From NCBI GenBank assembly GCA_014058105.1, contig JACGCM010001655.1, positions 1,550,001 to 1,614,000 of the forward strand: a stretch of DNA of 64,000 bases, read 5' to 3'. Every line of letters starts with the position of its first letter. Position 1 is the stretch's first letter. Positions 54,131 to 64,000 of this stretch are shown one piece after another. The notes below the pieces were generated by a model, which was not told the origin of the DNA, did not search any database, and saw only the letters and a list, made by a program, of their open reading frames with translations. This stretch comes from Kingdonia uniflora. Its lineage: Eukaryota > Streptophyta > Magnoliopsida > Ranunculales > Circaeasteraceae. Both the position numbers and the translations under genes were made by a program.

Positions 54131-55924
54131 GATGCCTCAGGTCGAGGGCAATGACTTGATTCTGGCAGGAGGGCGGGTAACTTCTCCTGGTAAGTGAGTT
54201 TTCAACATTCTTTGATACGCTTGTGCTTGCTCTTGGAACGGCCGCTGTCGATATTGTTTACTTTAATGAAATGAACTTGTTAGATGTGAATTTCAGATGG
54301 GTCAGTAACGAAAGGTTGAGGTTTGAGGTATGACCCGTCGCGGTAACCAGGGAGGTCAGCGACATACTGATGTAGACGACCTACCTTGAGAATTATCTTA
54401 AGAGAATGTTGCAGGGCGAAGCATTTGATGGTATGATTCCAATTGCGCTTATGGTTGGCGCAGTAAGGTTTACCTTGTTTGACTTCGATGGGGAAAGGGG
54501 TACGCTATATCGGGTCTGTCTGAATCTGTGGTAGATGGGTGTTGAGATGGGCAGTTAGTCTGGGTAAGATCGGCTTTGGTCATTTATTGTTACCTTCTGC
54601 AGTGTTATCAGTGTGGGGACGTTTGCGGTTCTCAGTCTCCTATAAGATGGGAGTGATCAGGGGTGTAGGAGTAGAGGGTGGGCCTTGTCGAGGTTTATTT
54701 GGATTGGTGTTCAAAGGCCGCTCCTATTTATTTGATTTGCGGAGGCGCTCAAGTTCGATATACCCATTGACTTTCGAGAGCATCTCCTCGAGGGTTTGTA
54801 GTTTGTGGAGGACCAGATACTCTTTGACACGGCTGCTATCCGGCAAAACATTCAAATACGCGAGTATGACATTCGCGCAGTCGAGGTTTTTGACTTTGCG
54901 CAATTCGTTGAGGAACCTCTTGGTGAAGACTTCGAGGGTTTCACTATTAGATTTTCTAAAATTGAAGAGGGCATCAACTCTGACCTTTCAATCTTTGTTA
55001 AAGGTGAATTAGGTGATGAAAAGACTAGATAACTCCTCGAAGCTTCGAATCGAGCCATTAGGAAGGTTATGATACCAATGAAGAGGGCTACATGTAAGAC
55101 TTGTGAGAAAAAGTTAAAACATCAGGTGGTCAGCCGTGGAATAAGGCTTAGAGCATTTTGGAATTCGAGGATATGAGATTGAGCATCGGTGTTGCGATAT
55201 TTACTGATTTTGGGGGCTCGGAAATTTGGAGGGACCAAAATGGCAAGGAGATTGGGGCAGAGAGGGTTGTTTAACTGACTCCATGAGTTCGGTGTGGGGC
55301 TCGCACTGATGCGGATAGTAGGGTGAATTTTGTAGTCGAGGTCCTGTTGTGCATCGTAAGCAGGATGGGGGGGGATCGATGGGTTCGAGGGTAATGAGGC
55401 CGAGTATTCGGCGTGTGTTTGGCGCTGCGCTCCTTGAGACATTCTCGAGCAGGGCCACATTTGTGGCGTTTGGTAGATCGAAGGGTGGAATCAGAGAATC
55501 CTCTGTGGGATAGATTCAAAGATGGATAGCGCCAGTAGAAGGAAAGTAAGGGGAGCACCCTTGGCACCAAGATAGACCGGGGGTACTTAGAGATGCTGTA
55601 GGGGCTCCAATCAGTCGTGAGCAGAGACGCATGACGGGGCGGGTGCTCGAGATGATGGAGGAGCTTCTAAAGGCTGTAGTCATTACAGCTCATGAACTGT
55701 GTTATGTAGATCGTCTCTGGCGCGGTTTTGTCTGTCGGCATCATCCAAACGGCGATGCCGTTTGGCTTCAAACTTTTACTGGTGTTCTTTGCGTTCCTAC
55801 GTAGTTGCGTTCAGTGTCGTTCCTCAGCCTGAGAGAATTGCTAAGAAAGAAGGGCTAACTGGGCAGCCACTCCGTCGGCAGAGTTGCTGGCTTGGGTGAA
55901 AGTAGAGTGGAGGGTGGTGGCCAT
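54131..55924 (-). pseudogene. gag of element E4
   Basis: ATG at 55924 (MATTLHSTFTQASNSADGVA) matches the F gag start. The capsid core lies at 55250-54800, with NTDAQSHILEFQNALSLIPR, then FNFRKSNSETLEVFTKRFLN and EYLVLHKLQTLEEMLSKVNG. The C-terminal knuckle-like sequence lies near 54440. Frame changes near 55700, 55450, 55080 and 54560 break it. Confidence 0.85.
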
Positions 55925-56009
55925 TTAGAAATAGCTTGTAGGAATTGGAAATATAAAGTACAAGGCAATGGGAGACTGGTAAGGTGGGAAGCCCATAGAT
56001 GGCACCAAA

Positions 56010-56769
56010 TATAGGGGCCTAACTTCGCGAGAAGGGAAAGTTGGCTCTTGCACCATGGGGTTTATCTTCTATCAAAGGGTTCAAGCATATAATCAATAAT
56101 ACTAAAAACCTACAGACAATATACTTGCATGGAGGCTGAGAATGGGACACTCTACAGCCTCTGATGAGGCTCTTTAAATGATTTTGATATTACTGCCGAG
56201 TAGTCGAAGGTTCGAGTACTGGGTAATTTATAGGGAGATTAAAGGTAAACTGCTAAGGTTCTGGGGAGAGATTTTGTAACCCCTCCTTGGTTCCCCCTCT
56301 CTCCTATTTATAGAACATAGGAAGGGATGAGTCACCAAGGAAAGTTAAATTATAGGTGTGTCCTTTGGGTATCAAGTGAGTATCTTGGAGTTGGTGTTGA
56401 CACTGTAAATGTCGGGTCTAGTGCTGTGTTATGATACTGTAGCCATTGTCGGTTCTATCACCATAGTCGTTAGAACCAACAATGTCGCCGTTCTTGTCTG
56501 GTGAGCTGGCTTATTTGATATATCTTCCTTCGACCATGTACGAATATGGTCGAAGTGTTTTTGATACTGATGTGGAGTTTATGTGCTGATAGATCTATCT
56601 TAGTCCTCGAGGCTTGTTCATAGTCGAGGCTTCATTTTTGAGGCTTTATCTTGGTGTAGTCTTGGAAGGCTTGTTTACGGTTTGAATGAGATTCGAGGTA
56701 TTAATGTAGGCTTTGAAGTAGCCCTCAAGTGTTCGACTGGAGCTAGAAGGCTACAAGTAGGATACTACA
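56010..56769 (-). repeat. 5' LTR of element E4 (760 bp) with primer site
   Basis: It runs TATAGGGGCCTAACTTCGCG to GCTACAAGTAGGATACTACA. The minus strand continues below 56010 as TTTGGTGCCATCTATGGGC, the primer-binding site next to the LTR. TATA complement (CTATTTATAGAAC) near 56310; palindrome 56529-56555. AGTAT follows. Confidence 0.95.
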
Positions 56770-56774
56770 AGTAT

Positions 56775-56960
56775 TACGTTTGCTTTAACCTATGTATAGA
56801 GGTCGATTGAAAGCTAGTATTACATTTGCTTTAATATATTTAAATAGGTGATTGAAAGCTAGGTTTACCCTTGGTTTAATCTGTGTATAGAGGTTAATTG
56901 AAAAGTTGTATTACCTTTGCTTTAATCTGTTTAGATGGGCGATTAAAAGCTAGTTTTCAT
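56775..56960 (-). repeat. Tandem repeat array of element G, right half (unit about 60 bp)
   Basis: About three units of ATTGAAAGCTAGTATTACATT, then TGCTTTAATCTGT and a TAGAGGT or TAGATGG end. Joined to 34636-34749 with one AGTAT removed, it gives one uninterrupted array of about five units. Confidence 0.8.
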
Positions 56961-57189
56961 TGAGTAGAATAAAATGCATACTATATAGAGATTGACATCT
57001 CACTTGTGGAATGGAAAGAACGAGAATATTGAAATGGAGAGAACATGATTTAGCAATAGTACCATTTCAGTCGGTTAGTGTTCCATAGATTTGGGATTTT
57101 AATTCCTTGCTCTATCATGAGATAGTATGATCCCAGACCAGTCGACTTAGAACTCACAACTTTGGACTCTTCTATTGTAAGAGCTGGCC

Positions 57190-57990
57190 AGCATATGGTG
57201 CTATCGACCTAGGTTGGTAACAACGTGTTCCTTTGTTTCATCAATCTAATTCATATTATAGGCCAATTCAAACTCATTTTCTTTATCTGTAAGTTTATGA
57301 TCTCTAACGGGATGGTGATACTCTGTTAGAATGACAACTTTTGTGCCATAAGCCAGGTGGAAGGGGGAATAACCAGTTGATTGACGTGGAGTAGTACAGT
57401 ACACCCATAAGACGTGATGAAGTTCCCGTACCCAATTTTCTTTTTGCTGCGATTGAAGCATTTTCTTGAGTCCATCCACTATGGTTTTGCTGGTGATTTT
57501 GATTTTTCCATTACCTTGAGGGTATTATGGATTGGATGGTGAATAAATGATGGTGTGTTTGTTGAGGAAGGCTATGACTTTTTCACTAATGAACTGTGGC
57601 CCGTTATCGATCTGAATCAGGTGGGGGAATCAGAACCGTATGATGATATATTCCATGATAAAAGTGATAACCTCTTCTTCTCCAGTTCGACAGAGAGGAA
57701 CTGCTTCCACCCATTTGGTAAAATAATCTGTTGCAATGAGTAGGAATCGCTGGTTACCTGGAATATTAGGAAATTCTCCAACACGATCGAGCGCCCACCG
57801 CTTGAATGGCCAGAAAACCTTGCTTTTATGTAGTTTGAGTGCAGGGTGTGTCCATATCGTTGACATCTATCACATTTGCATGAGTACTCTTTGGCTTGCT
57901 TGCACATTTTTGGCTAGAATACTCTTTGTGTAATTTCTCAGTTAGCGAGTGATCGACTTGCGGCATGGGAGACACAAGTTCCTTCGTATA
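57190..57990 (-). pseudogene. Integrase of element G
   Basis: Minus strand: KQAKEYSCKCDRCQRYGHTL (zinc finger Cys pair), FKRWALDRVGEFPNIPGNQR, LLIATDYFTKWVEAVPLCRT (first Asp) and QIDNGPQF near 57600 (second Asp). MDGLKKMLQSQQKENWVREL and YSPFHLAYGTKVVILTEYHH lie beyond the Glu region. The C-terminus fades at about 57190. Frame changes near 57610 and 57480. Confidence 0.85.
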
Positions 57991-58129
57991 AATCTTTGAG
58001 CATTTCATCTACTTTTTTCATTAAGAAGCACTAAAGATAAGGCCCTGTGACTGAGCGGTGATATAGTTGATCATTCAGAACTGTGCAACGCTTTGAGTTT
58101 TAGATCAACTGTCAGCGTTCTTTTAGATT

Positions 58130-59060
58130 TGCTGGAAGGGTCCCGCCGTATTCGTTCTTCAGGCCGAAATAGGTAATAAAGGGCTTTCACCAATCATCGT
58201 CCTCCTCTTTATCGCCCCCAGTGTTGAACGTGCATACAGAATGAAGATCAATACTGGGGGTGGATATTACTTTGATATGAAGATATCTTGCTTCTGTACC
58301 TAAGCTAAATAAGCCAATGAATTAGCGTGCCAGTTTTTACCTCGAGGGTGATAGTCGAGAGTGGCTTTAACAAACCTGATCATCCTATCGGCAATGAGGG
58401 CTACATATTCAATGATCTTGCCATTCTTCTTGTACTATTTGGAGTAATGGTGGACAATGAGTAGAGAATCTATGGAGATTGAGAGCTTTGGGATGCCAAT
58501 CTTAAGTACGAGGTCGAATCAATGAATTAGAGCTTCGTATTCAGTAACATTGTTGGAGGCTTCAAAAACCAAGTTGATTGATTTCTCGATTCATTCATTA
58601 GAAGGGGTAATCAGCACGACTCCAATTCCTGACCCTGTGGGTCCTGCTGAACCATCTGTAAGAAGTCTCCACCCTTTCCTTGTAATCCATTCAGTTCACT
58701 CGTCAAATACTTTGGTGGGTGGATCTTCTGTAATTTCTTTTGTAAGGTCAGGATCATACTCCTCCCAATCATGATCTTCTACTTGAAAATCTGCAAGAAA
58801 ATTGGCAATGGCCAAACCTTTTTCTGAATGGCGTCGTTGGAACTTGATATCATGTTATCCCAAACTAACTGACTATTGTTACATTCTTCGTAATTTTCTT
58901 TTTTGGGAAAAAATTCCTAAAGTGGGTAGTTCATCATGACTTTGACTGAATGAGTTTGGAAGTAGTGCTTAAGTTTATGTGAAGTGTAAGCAAAAGTAAG
59001 AAGGAGTCTCAAGATTTTAGAATACCTCGTTTCTGCTGGAATGAGGGTTTTACTGATAAA
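58130..59060 (-). pseudogene. Dual RNase H region of element G
   Basis: Minus strand: NNVTEYEALIH near 58540 and IGIPKLSISIDSL near 58490 are aRNH blocks. The classical RNase H end is at 59060-58800 (RYSKILRLLLTFAYTSHKLK and HYFQTHSVKVMMNYPL). Many stops; the aRNH His/Asp end (NWHANSLAYLA) is near 58320. Confidence 0.7.
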
Positions 59061-60076
59061 ATAGACTGGCTTTTCAATCATCCCTTCAAGTCGAATGAGA
59101 ACTGGGCTGATAGAAGTATCTGTAACTGCAAGGTAGATGATTTGTTCCACATTATCTACAGGGATGCTCATGATGGGAGACTTCCCCAGATAGGTTTTGA
59201 GTTCCTAAAAAACTACCTTGCATTCTTATGTCCATTGGATCTCATCATTGGGTTAAACTTTTCTTCATTTGGTACATCCTTTGAGAAGTAGGAATAGCCA
59301 ATGACAGTGATCTGAAAACTTTGAAATGAATCGGCTGATAGCAGCGATCTTGCCAATAAGTTTTTACGCGTCCTTCGCTGTTTTTGGAGATGGCATGTCA
59401 AGGAGAGCTCGAATATGATCTGGATCGGCCACAATCCCCTTCTTGCTGATGAGATGGCCGAGGAATTTTCCCATATGTACTCCGAATTAACACTTATCAA
59501 GATTGAGTTACATCCTGTAGGATTGTAAAATGTTAAATATTTTGTTTAGATCTGTGATATGGTCTTTTGACTATAAGCTCTTGCACAGGAGATCATCGAT
59601 ATAAACTTTAACGATTTTCCCTATGTGAGCTTTAAACATAGTTTTTATTAACCATTAATAAGTTGCGTTTGCGTTCTTTAGTCCAAAGGGTATGACTTTG
59701 TAATAGTACAGTCCTCTTTTAGTGATGAAAATGGTTTTGTCCTAATCTTCCTTTAAGAGAGGTATCTGATTAAATCCAGAAGCAACATCCATCATAGATA
59801 AGAGCTCGTCACCTGCTGTGGAAACAAGAATTTTATGGATGATTGGAAGACGGAAACTATCCTTCGGAGTATGTTTGTTTAGATTAGTAAAATCTACACA
59901 AACTCGGACCTTCCCATTCTTCTTAGGAACTGCGGCGATGTTGGAGATCCAATCCGGATACTTGTCTTCTCAAATTAACCCCACTTTAATTAATTTATCG
60001 ATCTCAACGTTGACTTCATCTTGAAGACGAGGTAAAAGCCATCATTGTTTCAGTTTGACCACCGTGGCATTGATGC
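59061..60076 (-). pseudogene. Reverse transcriptase of element G
   Basis: Minus strand: IDKLIKVGLI near 59990, RVCVDFTNLNKHTPKDSFRL near 59900, DGCCFWI-type start of the ASGFNQ block near 59790, and VKVYIDDLLCKSL near 59590 (YIDD kept). MSIPVDNVEQIIYLAVTDTS and IEKPVYFISKTLIPAETRYS at 59171-59030 mark the RT/RNase H border. F cuts the domain at 60076. Confidence 0.85.
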
Positions 60077-60842
60077 GGTAGTAGCCTACTCGCAGCCTTC
60101 TACCCCAGTCATACACTCGAAGGCTACTTCGAAGCCTACTCGAATATCTCGAAGCCCATACAATCCCCAAAAAAGTCTCCCAAAGATTATCCGAAGACGA
60201 AGCCTCGACTCTGAACAAGCCTCGAAGAAGAACTTTACTTCAACATCAGAAACGCTTTGACCATATCCGTACATGGTCGAAGTATGACTACACAGCCAGC
60301 TCACCAGATAGGAACGATGCCATTGTTAGTCCAGTCAGCTACAGTAACAGAACCAACATGCAGCTATAGTGACAACGTACAGTGACAGAATCGACAGACA
60401 GCTACAGTGACAGAGTATGGTGACAAGCTCTGCATTTCTGGCTTCAGCACCAACTCCGGGATATCCGCTCGATATCCGGAGGATAACCGGATTTTACACT
60501 TGTAATCTGACCTAACCTTGGTGACTCAGCCCTTCCTATGATTCTATAAATAAGAGAGATGGGGAACCAAGGAAGTGTTCAAAAAACTCTCCCCAGACCC
60601 TATATTGTTTACCTTCACCTTGTAAAACCCAGTACTCAAACTTTTGACTACACTTCAGAAATACAAATAATCTTAAAAATCCTCATCACATGTAGTGGAG
60701 AGTCACATTCCAGGCCTCCACGCAAGTATATTATCTATAGATTATTCGTATTCTAGATTACGTACTTGAATCCCTTTGATTGAAGATTAAACCCCGTGGT
60801 CTAAGAGCCGACTTCCCCTCCGCAAGAAGTTAGGCCCCTACA
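60077..60842 (+). repeat. 5' LTR of element F (766 bp)
   Basis: It begins GGTAGTAGCCTACTCGCAGCC (first base changed from T) and ends GTTAGGCCCCTACA. TATA box ATTCTATAAATAAGAG near 60540. U3 carries 21-bp-type repeats (CAGCTACAGTGACAGA) near 60327-60420 and the palindrome at 60256-60282. Confidence 0.95.
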
Positions 60843-60860
60843 TTTGGCGCCATCTGTGCT
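60843..60860 (+). other. Primer-binding site of element F
   Basis: TTTGGCGCCATCTGTGCT directly follows the CA end of the LTR. TGG is the complement of a tRNA CCA tail. E4 (TTTGGTGCCATCTATGG, minus strand below 56010) and E3 have the same site with changes. The exact tRNA is not determined here. Confidence 0.75.
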
Positions 60861-60930
60861 TCCTACCCTACCAATCTCCCTTTCTTATTTACCCCCCCCC
60901 TTTGTATTCAACTTCAACAGATTATTCTCA

Positions 60931-62560
60931 ATGGCACCCACCCTCTGTTCTAGTTTTACCCATGCCGGGAACTCCGTCGACGGAGTGGCCGCCCAACTAG
61001 CCTTACTTTCTCAACAATTTTCTCAAGCCGAGGAGCGACACCACAACCAGGTTCACCAGGAGCATAAAAAGAACTAGCTGGAGTTTGAAGCTTATCGAAC
61101 TGCCGCCTGGATGATGCCGACGGACAGAACCGGGCAATCGACGAGTTATGTAACACCATCCGAAAGTTGTAGAGACTACAGCCCCTGGAAGCCTAACAAA
61201 TCTGCCTGCGCTCGTTTGGGGCCCCTAACAAATCTCGAAGTACCCCTAGTTCACATCGGTGTCGAGGGCGATCCTCAGACTATTTCATCTACTGGCTTTA
61301 TCCATCTCGGCATTCACCCCATAAAAGATTCCTCTGATTCTACCCTTCGCTCCTCCAGATAACCCAAGCGCTACCCCGCCTGAGAGCATCTCGGGGTGTG
61401 CAGCGCTGAAGACATACCACACACTCGGCCTCATCATCCTCGAATCCTTCGATCACCCTCCCATCCCGCCTATGCTGTACAGTAGGACTTCTATTACAAA
61501 TTTCAACCTGTTACTCGCTTCAGCGCGAGGCTAACCCCTAACCCATGGAGTCGATTGAATAATCCCCTCTGCCCTAAACATCTCGCCATCGAGACACCTC
61601 CAAATTTCTGTGTGCCCAAACTCGTAAAATACCACAACACAGACCCTCAATCTCATATTCTCGAATTCTAAAATGCCCTGAGCCTCTACTCCATAGTCGA
61701 CCACCTGATGTGTCGCCTTTTTCTCACAAGTCTCACTGACAGCCCCCTTTGATGGTATCACAATCTTCCTAATGGCTCGATCCCGAGCTTCGAGCAACTG
61801 TCACAGCTTTTCGACGTTCAGTTTGCCTTCAATAAAGACAGAGAAGCCAGAGTCAATGTCATGTTCAATTTCAGAAAATCGAGCAGTGAAACCCTCGAAG
61901 CCTTTACCCAAAGATTTCTCGATAAGTCACGGAAAGTCGTGAACCTTGACTGCGCGAATACTGTGCTTGCGTACTCCAATGCTTTACCAGATCACAGCCA
62001 TGTGAAAGAGTATCTGGTCCTCCACAAACCTCGAACCCTCGAGGAGGTGCTCTCAAAAGTCAATGGCTATATCGACCTTGAGCACCTCCATAAATCCCGT
62101 AAATAGGGGCAACCTTCAACCACCAACTTCAATAAACCTTGGCAAGGCCCACCTTCTACACCTATACCCTTGATCGCTCCCATCTCACAGGAGACTGAGA
62201 GCCGCAAACGACCTCACAATGATAATAATGTCGAAGCTCGCAGAAAGAGACCGAAGCCGGTCCTACCCACACTTACTGCCTCTTTCAAAACCCTTCTACC
62301 CCATATACAGGCAGATCCCATCTGGCGTATCCCTTTCCCCATCGAAGTCAAACCAGGCGAATCTTACTGCGAAATCACAAGTGTAACTGTCACCATACTA
62401 ACAAATACTTCACCCTCTAACGCTCTCTTGAAATCATCCTTAAAGCAAATTGTCTACATCAGTATGTGGCCGACCTTCCGAGTTACTTTTACGGGTCATA
62501 CTTCAAAACTCGACCTACCCCTCCTGCCGACTTGGCCGAGGAGCATATCTACCAAATAAA
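60931..62560 (+). pseudogene. gag of element F
   Basis: ATG at 60931 (MAPTLCSSFTHAGNSVDGVA), coil to a stop at 61075. A proline-rich linker and the capsid core follow: NALSLYSIVDHLMCRLFLTS near 61680 and WYHNLPNGSIPSFEQLSQLF near 61780. FNFRKSSSETLEAFTQRFLD and EYLVLHKPRTLEEVLSKVNG sit in the open stretch 61861-62106. After a TAG come PHSPQ/R-rich sequence and a knuckle-like region near 62390-62470. At least four interruptions. Confidence 0.85.
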
Positions 62561-63185
62561 TTTCATTAAAGTTAATAACATCGACAGCAGCTGTTCCAAG
62601 AGTATACCTAAGCGTACAAGCTCACCTACCAGGAGAAGTTGCCCACTCTCCTACCAGGATCAAGCCTCTCCCCTCAACCCGAAGGCATCTCTTTCATCGA
62701 CTGTGACACATCCCATGTCCGTTTTCCCCATTTTGATCTATTAGTAATCATGATTAAGATCGAAAACCTCATTCTCCACACAATGCTCATGGACACAGGA
62801 AGTGCAGCTGATGTCCTTTTCCTCTAAATTATCTAAGCCATGAAGAAAATCGACCTCATCACTGCTGCCAATGTCGATCTAAAAGGTTTTAATGGTGCCA
62901 CAAAAGTTGTTGTTGTTTAAATCGGCCTCCCAGTTACTACCATCCCAGTCACACTTCTAACTAGTCTTCTTATCGCCAAAAAGAAATCTGAATACCTCGG
63001 TATCCTCGGACGCGACTGGCTCCATATCATGTGTGCCATACCTTGGTATCCTCAGATGCGACTGGCTCCATCCCATCATTTTACCACCCCCTTGGGTTCA
63101 TGGAACATAAAAGGCTTTAAACGCCTTGCCCGTTCATGCGAGTATCCGAAGATCAATTAAACCCAGAGGCTCGTCAGCCGCCCAT
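62561..63185 (+). pseudogene. Aspartic protease of element F
   Basis: DCDTSHVRFPHFDLLVIMIK and NLILHTMLMDTGSAADVLFL at 62700-62826 hold the DTGS loop. A stop follows at once, then KKIDLITAANVDLKGFNGAT, a further stop, and ILGRDWLHIM near 63005. A short duplication (two copies of a GRDWLH-type stretch near 63010 and 63057) is present. Inactive. Confidence 0.85.
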
Positions 63186-64000
63186 AGCAATTATTGTCCC
63201 TCTCTATCCCTACACCTCTGACAGATACCACCTCACCAATCGAACCCATTATTTATATAGAACTCAATGGTCCTGGTCGAGGAACATTCATTGGAGCATT
63301 TCTAGACGAGGCAGAACACCTCGAGCTCTTAGACTTCCTTCTTGTAAACAAAGACGTCTTTGCATGGACATTCCAGGAGATGCCCGGTGTTGACCCTAGT
63401 TTGGCATGCCACCGCCTCTATCTCATTCCCCGTTCTACAACAGTTAAACATAAGAAACGTACCTTCGCACCACGCCTTCGAGAAGCAATAAACCTTGAAG
63501 TAGACAAACTCATAGCCGCGGGTTTCATCAGAGAAGTAAAATATGTTGATCGGATATCAAACATTGTTGTAGTTCCCAAAAAGAATAGCAAGATCAGAAT
63601 CTGTGTTAATTTCATGGACCTCAACAAGCATACACCGAAGGACAGTTTCCCCCTCCCGGTATTCTCTTTCCTCCACGATGCCACAGCTGGACATGAGCAC
63701 CAACCATTGATGGACAGGGCATCAGGTTTCAATTAGGTACCCCTTCTCCCCGAAGATCAACTTAAAACTTCCTTTATCACTGATCAAGGCCTTTACTATT
63801 TTAACATCATGCTTTTTAACCTTAAGAATGTGGGTACCACTTACCAACGCCTTGTCACAACAATGTTCAAATACTTGCTTGGCAAGTCGGTCAAAGTTTA
63901 CATCGACGACATGTTATGCAAGAGCCTCCAAAAATAGACCCATATCCAAGACCTAACCGAAGTCTTTTCGATACTTCGAACATACAACATGAAACTCAAC
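63186..64000 (+). pseudogene. Reverse transcriptase of element F, cut by window end
   Basis: The open stretch 63194-63736 includes ELNGPGRGTFIGAFLDEAEH, FAWTFQEMPGVDPSLACHRL, LREAINLEVDKLIAAGFIRE and KIRICVNFMDLNKHTPKDSF. The block ASGFN is followed by a TAG, then EDQLKTSFITDQGLYYFNIM and VKVYIDDMLCKSL (YIDD intact) near 63890-63930. The thumb starts and is cut at 64000. One change of note is ICVNFMD where ICVDFxD is usual: the first catalytic Asp of RT is Asn. Confidence 0.9.

Larger units (their letters stand above)
34750..56769 (-). mobile_element. Element E4: Tat-lineage Ty3/gypsy retrotransposon (contains E3)
   Basis: Both LTRs are present and the 5-bp duplication AGTAT is exact (34745-34749 and 56770-56774). 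Without E3 (35027-47158) the element is about 9.9 kb. From the right: 5' LTR 56010-56769, primer site, gag, protease, RT, RNase H, second RNase H, integrase, tandem repeats, antisense genes, 3' LTR. By eye the two LTRs agree at roughly 87-90% over their first 280 bp, older than E3. All coding parts are broken. Confidence 0.95.
56770..60076 (-). mobile_element. Element G, right segment (pol)
   Basis: After the E4 target duplication the short repeats of G continue, followed by integrase, RNase H and RT on the minus strand. The RT N-terminus is cut at 60076 by the 5' LTR of F. Gag, protease and the 5' LTR of G are therefore to the right of F, outside the window. Its pol resembles that of element I about as much as it does the E2 family. 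The stretch 56961-57190 shows nothing identifiable. Confidence 0.85.
60077..64000 (+). mobile_element. Element F: Tat-lineage retrotransposon, 5' part
   Basis: 5' LTR 60077-60842, primer-binding site, gag, protease and the start of RT on the + strand, running off the right edge. Same family as E2/E3/E4/H: gag, protease and LTR sequences align throughout. It is inserted in the RT of G. Several stops show it is defective in gag, protease and RT. Confidence 0.95.

Noticed and set aside
54539..55012. 157-codon plus-strand frame in E4 gag
   Set aside because: Antisense shadow of gag; the minus strand shows conserved gag blocks over the same bases.
57001..57190. tRNA-like or other RNA gene in the unassigned G stretch
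   Set aside because: No cloverleaf, A/B box or other RNA signature could be traced.
60045..60260. 71-codon frame across the G/F border
   Set aside because: It begins in G RT (opposite strand) and ends in the F LTR, a product of the junction.

Overview
This window is plant nuclear DNA, probably from a eudicot, and almost all of it is nested transposable elements. I see no intact host gene. Supporting signs are plant Ty3/gypsy polyproteins broken by many stops and frameshifts, plant-type genes captured by a CACTA transposon, an L1-like LINE, and GT-AG introns. The species cannot be told from the sequence.

Layout. (1) 1-5780: retroelement I, minus strand, entering from the left edge, with its 5' LTR at 5298-5780. 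It sits in a tandem-repeat block of element H. (2) 5781-11494: element H, plus strand, first visible part: tandem repeats, then a spliced antisense gene (asORF2) interrupted by a LINE at 6718-9297. (3) 11495-28730: element E2, minus strand, inserted in H: 3' LTR, antisense genes, an 8.4 kb CACTA transposon at 16416-24802, tandem repeats, then integrase, RNase H and RT. Its gag, protease and 5' LTR are gone. (4) 28731-30858: the rest of H, ending in its 3' LTR. (5) 30859-34749: element G, minus strand, the host of H; this part is its long antisense gene. (6) 34750-56769: element E4, minus strand, inserted in G with a perfect 5-bp duplication AGTAT. Its 3' LTR is split by a complete element E3 (35027-47158, minus strand). 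(7) 56770-60076: the rest of G (pol, minus strand). (8) 60077-64000: element F, plus strand, 5' LTR through gag, protease and RT, running off the right edge.

H, E2, E3, E4 and F form one family: LTRs of about 700-780 bp running TGTAGTAGCC...GGCCCCTACA, gag-PR-RT-RNase H-second (archaeal-type) RNase H-integrase, then a tandem-repeat block, then genes on the opposite strand, then the 3' LTR. This is the layout of the Tat lineage (Grande/Retand/Ogre-like). G shares it but is more distant. The antisense genes are the least described part. asORF1 is a protein of about 100 residues with an upstream TATA box in the E2, H and E4 copies and the second E3 copy. asORF2 is a spliced gene whose first domain resembles the plant 'putative gypsy type transposon' family (PF04195) and whose end is a coiled coil. 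Intron positions agree between copies.

The CACTA element carries no transposase that I can see. It holds exon pieces of MCM4, an Aux/IAA gene, a CDKAL1-type tRNA methylthiotransferase, an ankyrin-repeat gene and an S-domain receptor kinase. A DCAF13/SOF1 processed pseudogene with poly(A) tail and 13-bp target duplication lies inside the kinase piece. Insertion order read from nesting: G before H and E4; H before I, E2 and the LINE; E2 before the CACTA; E4 before E3.
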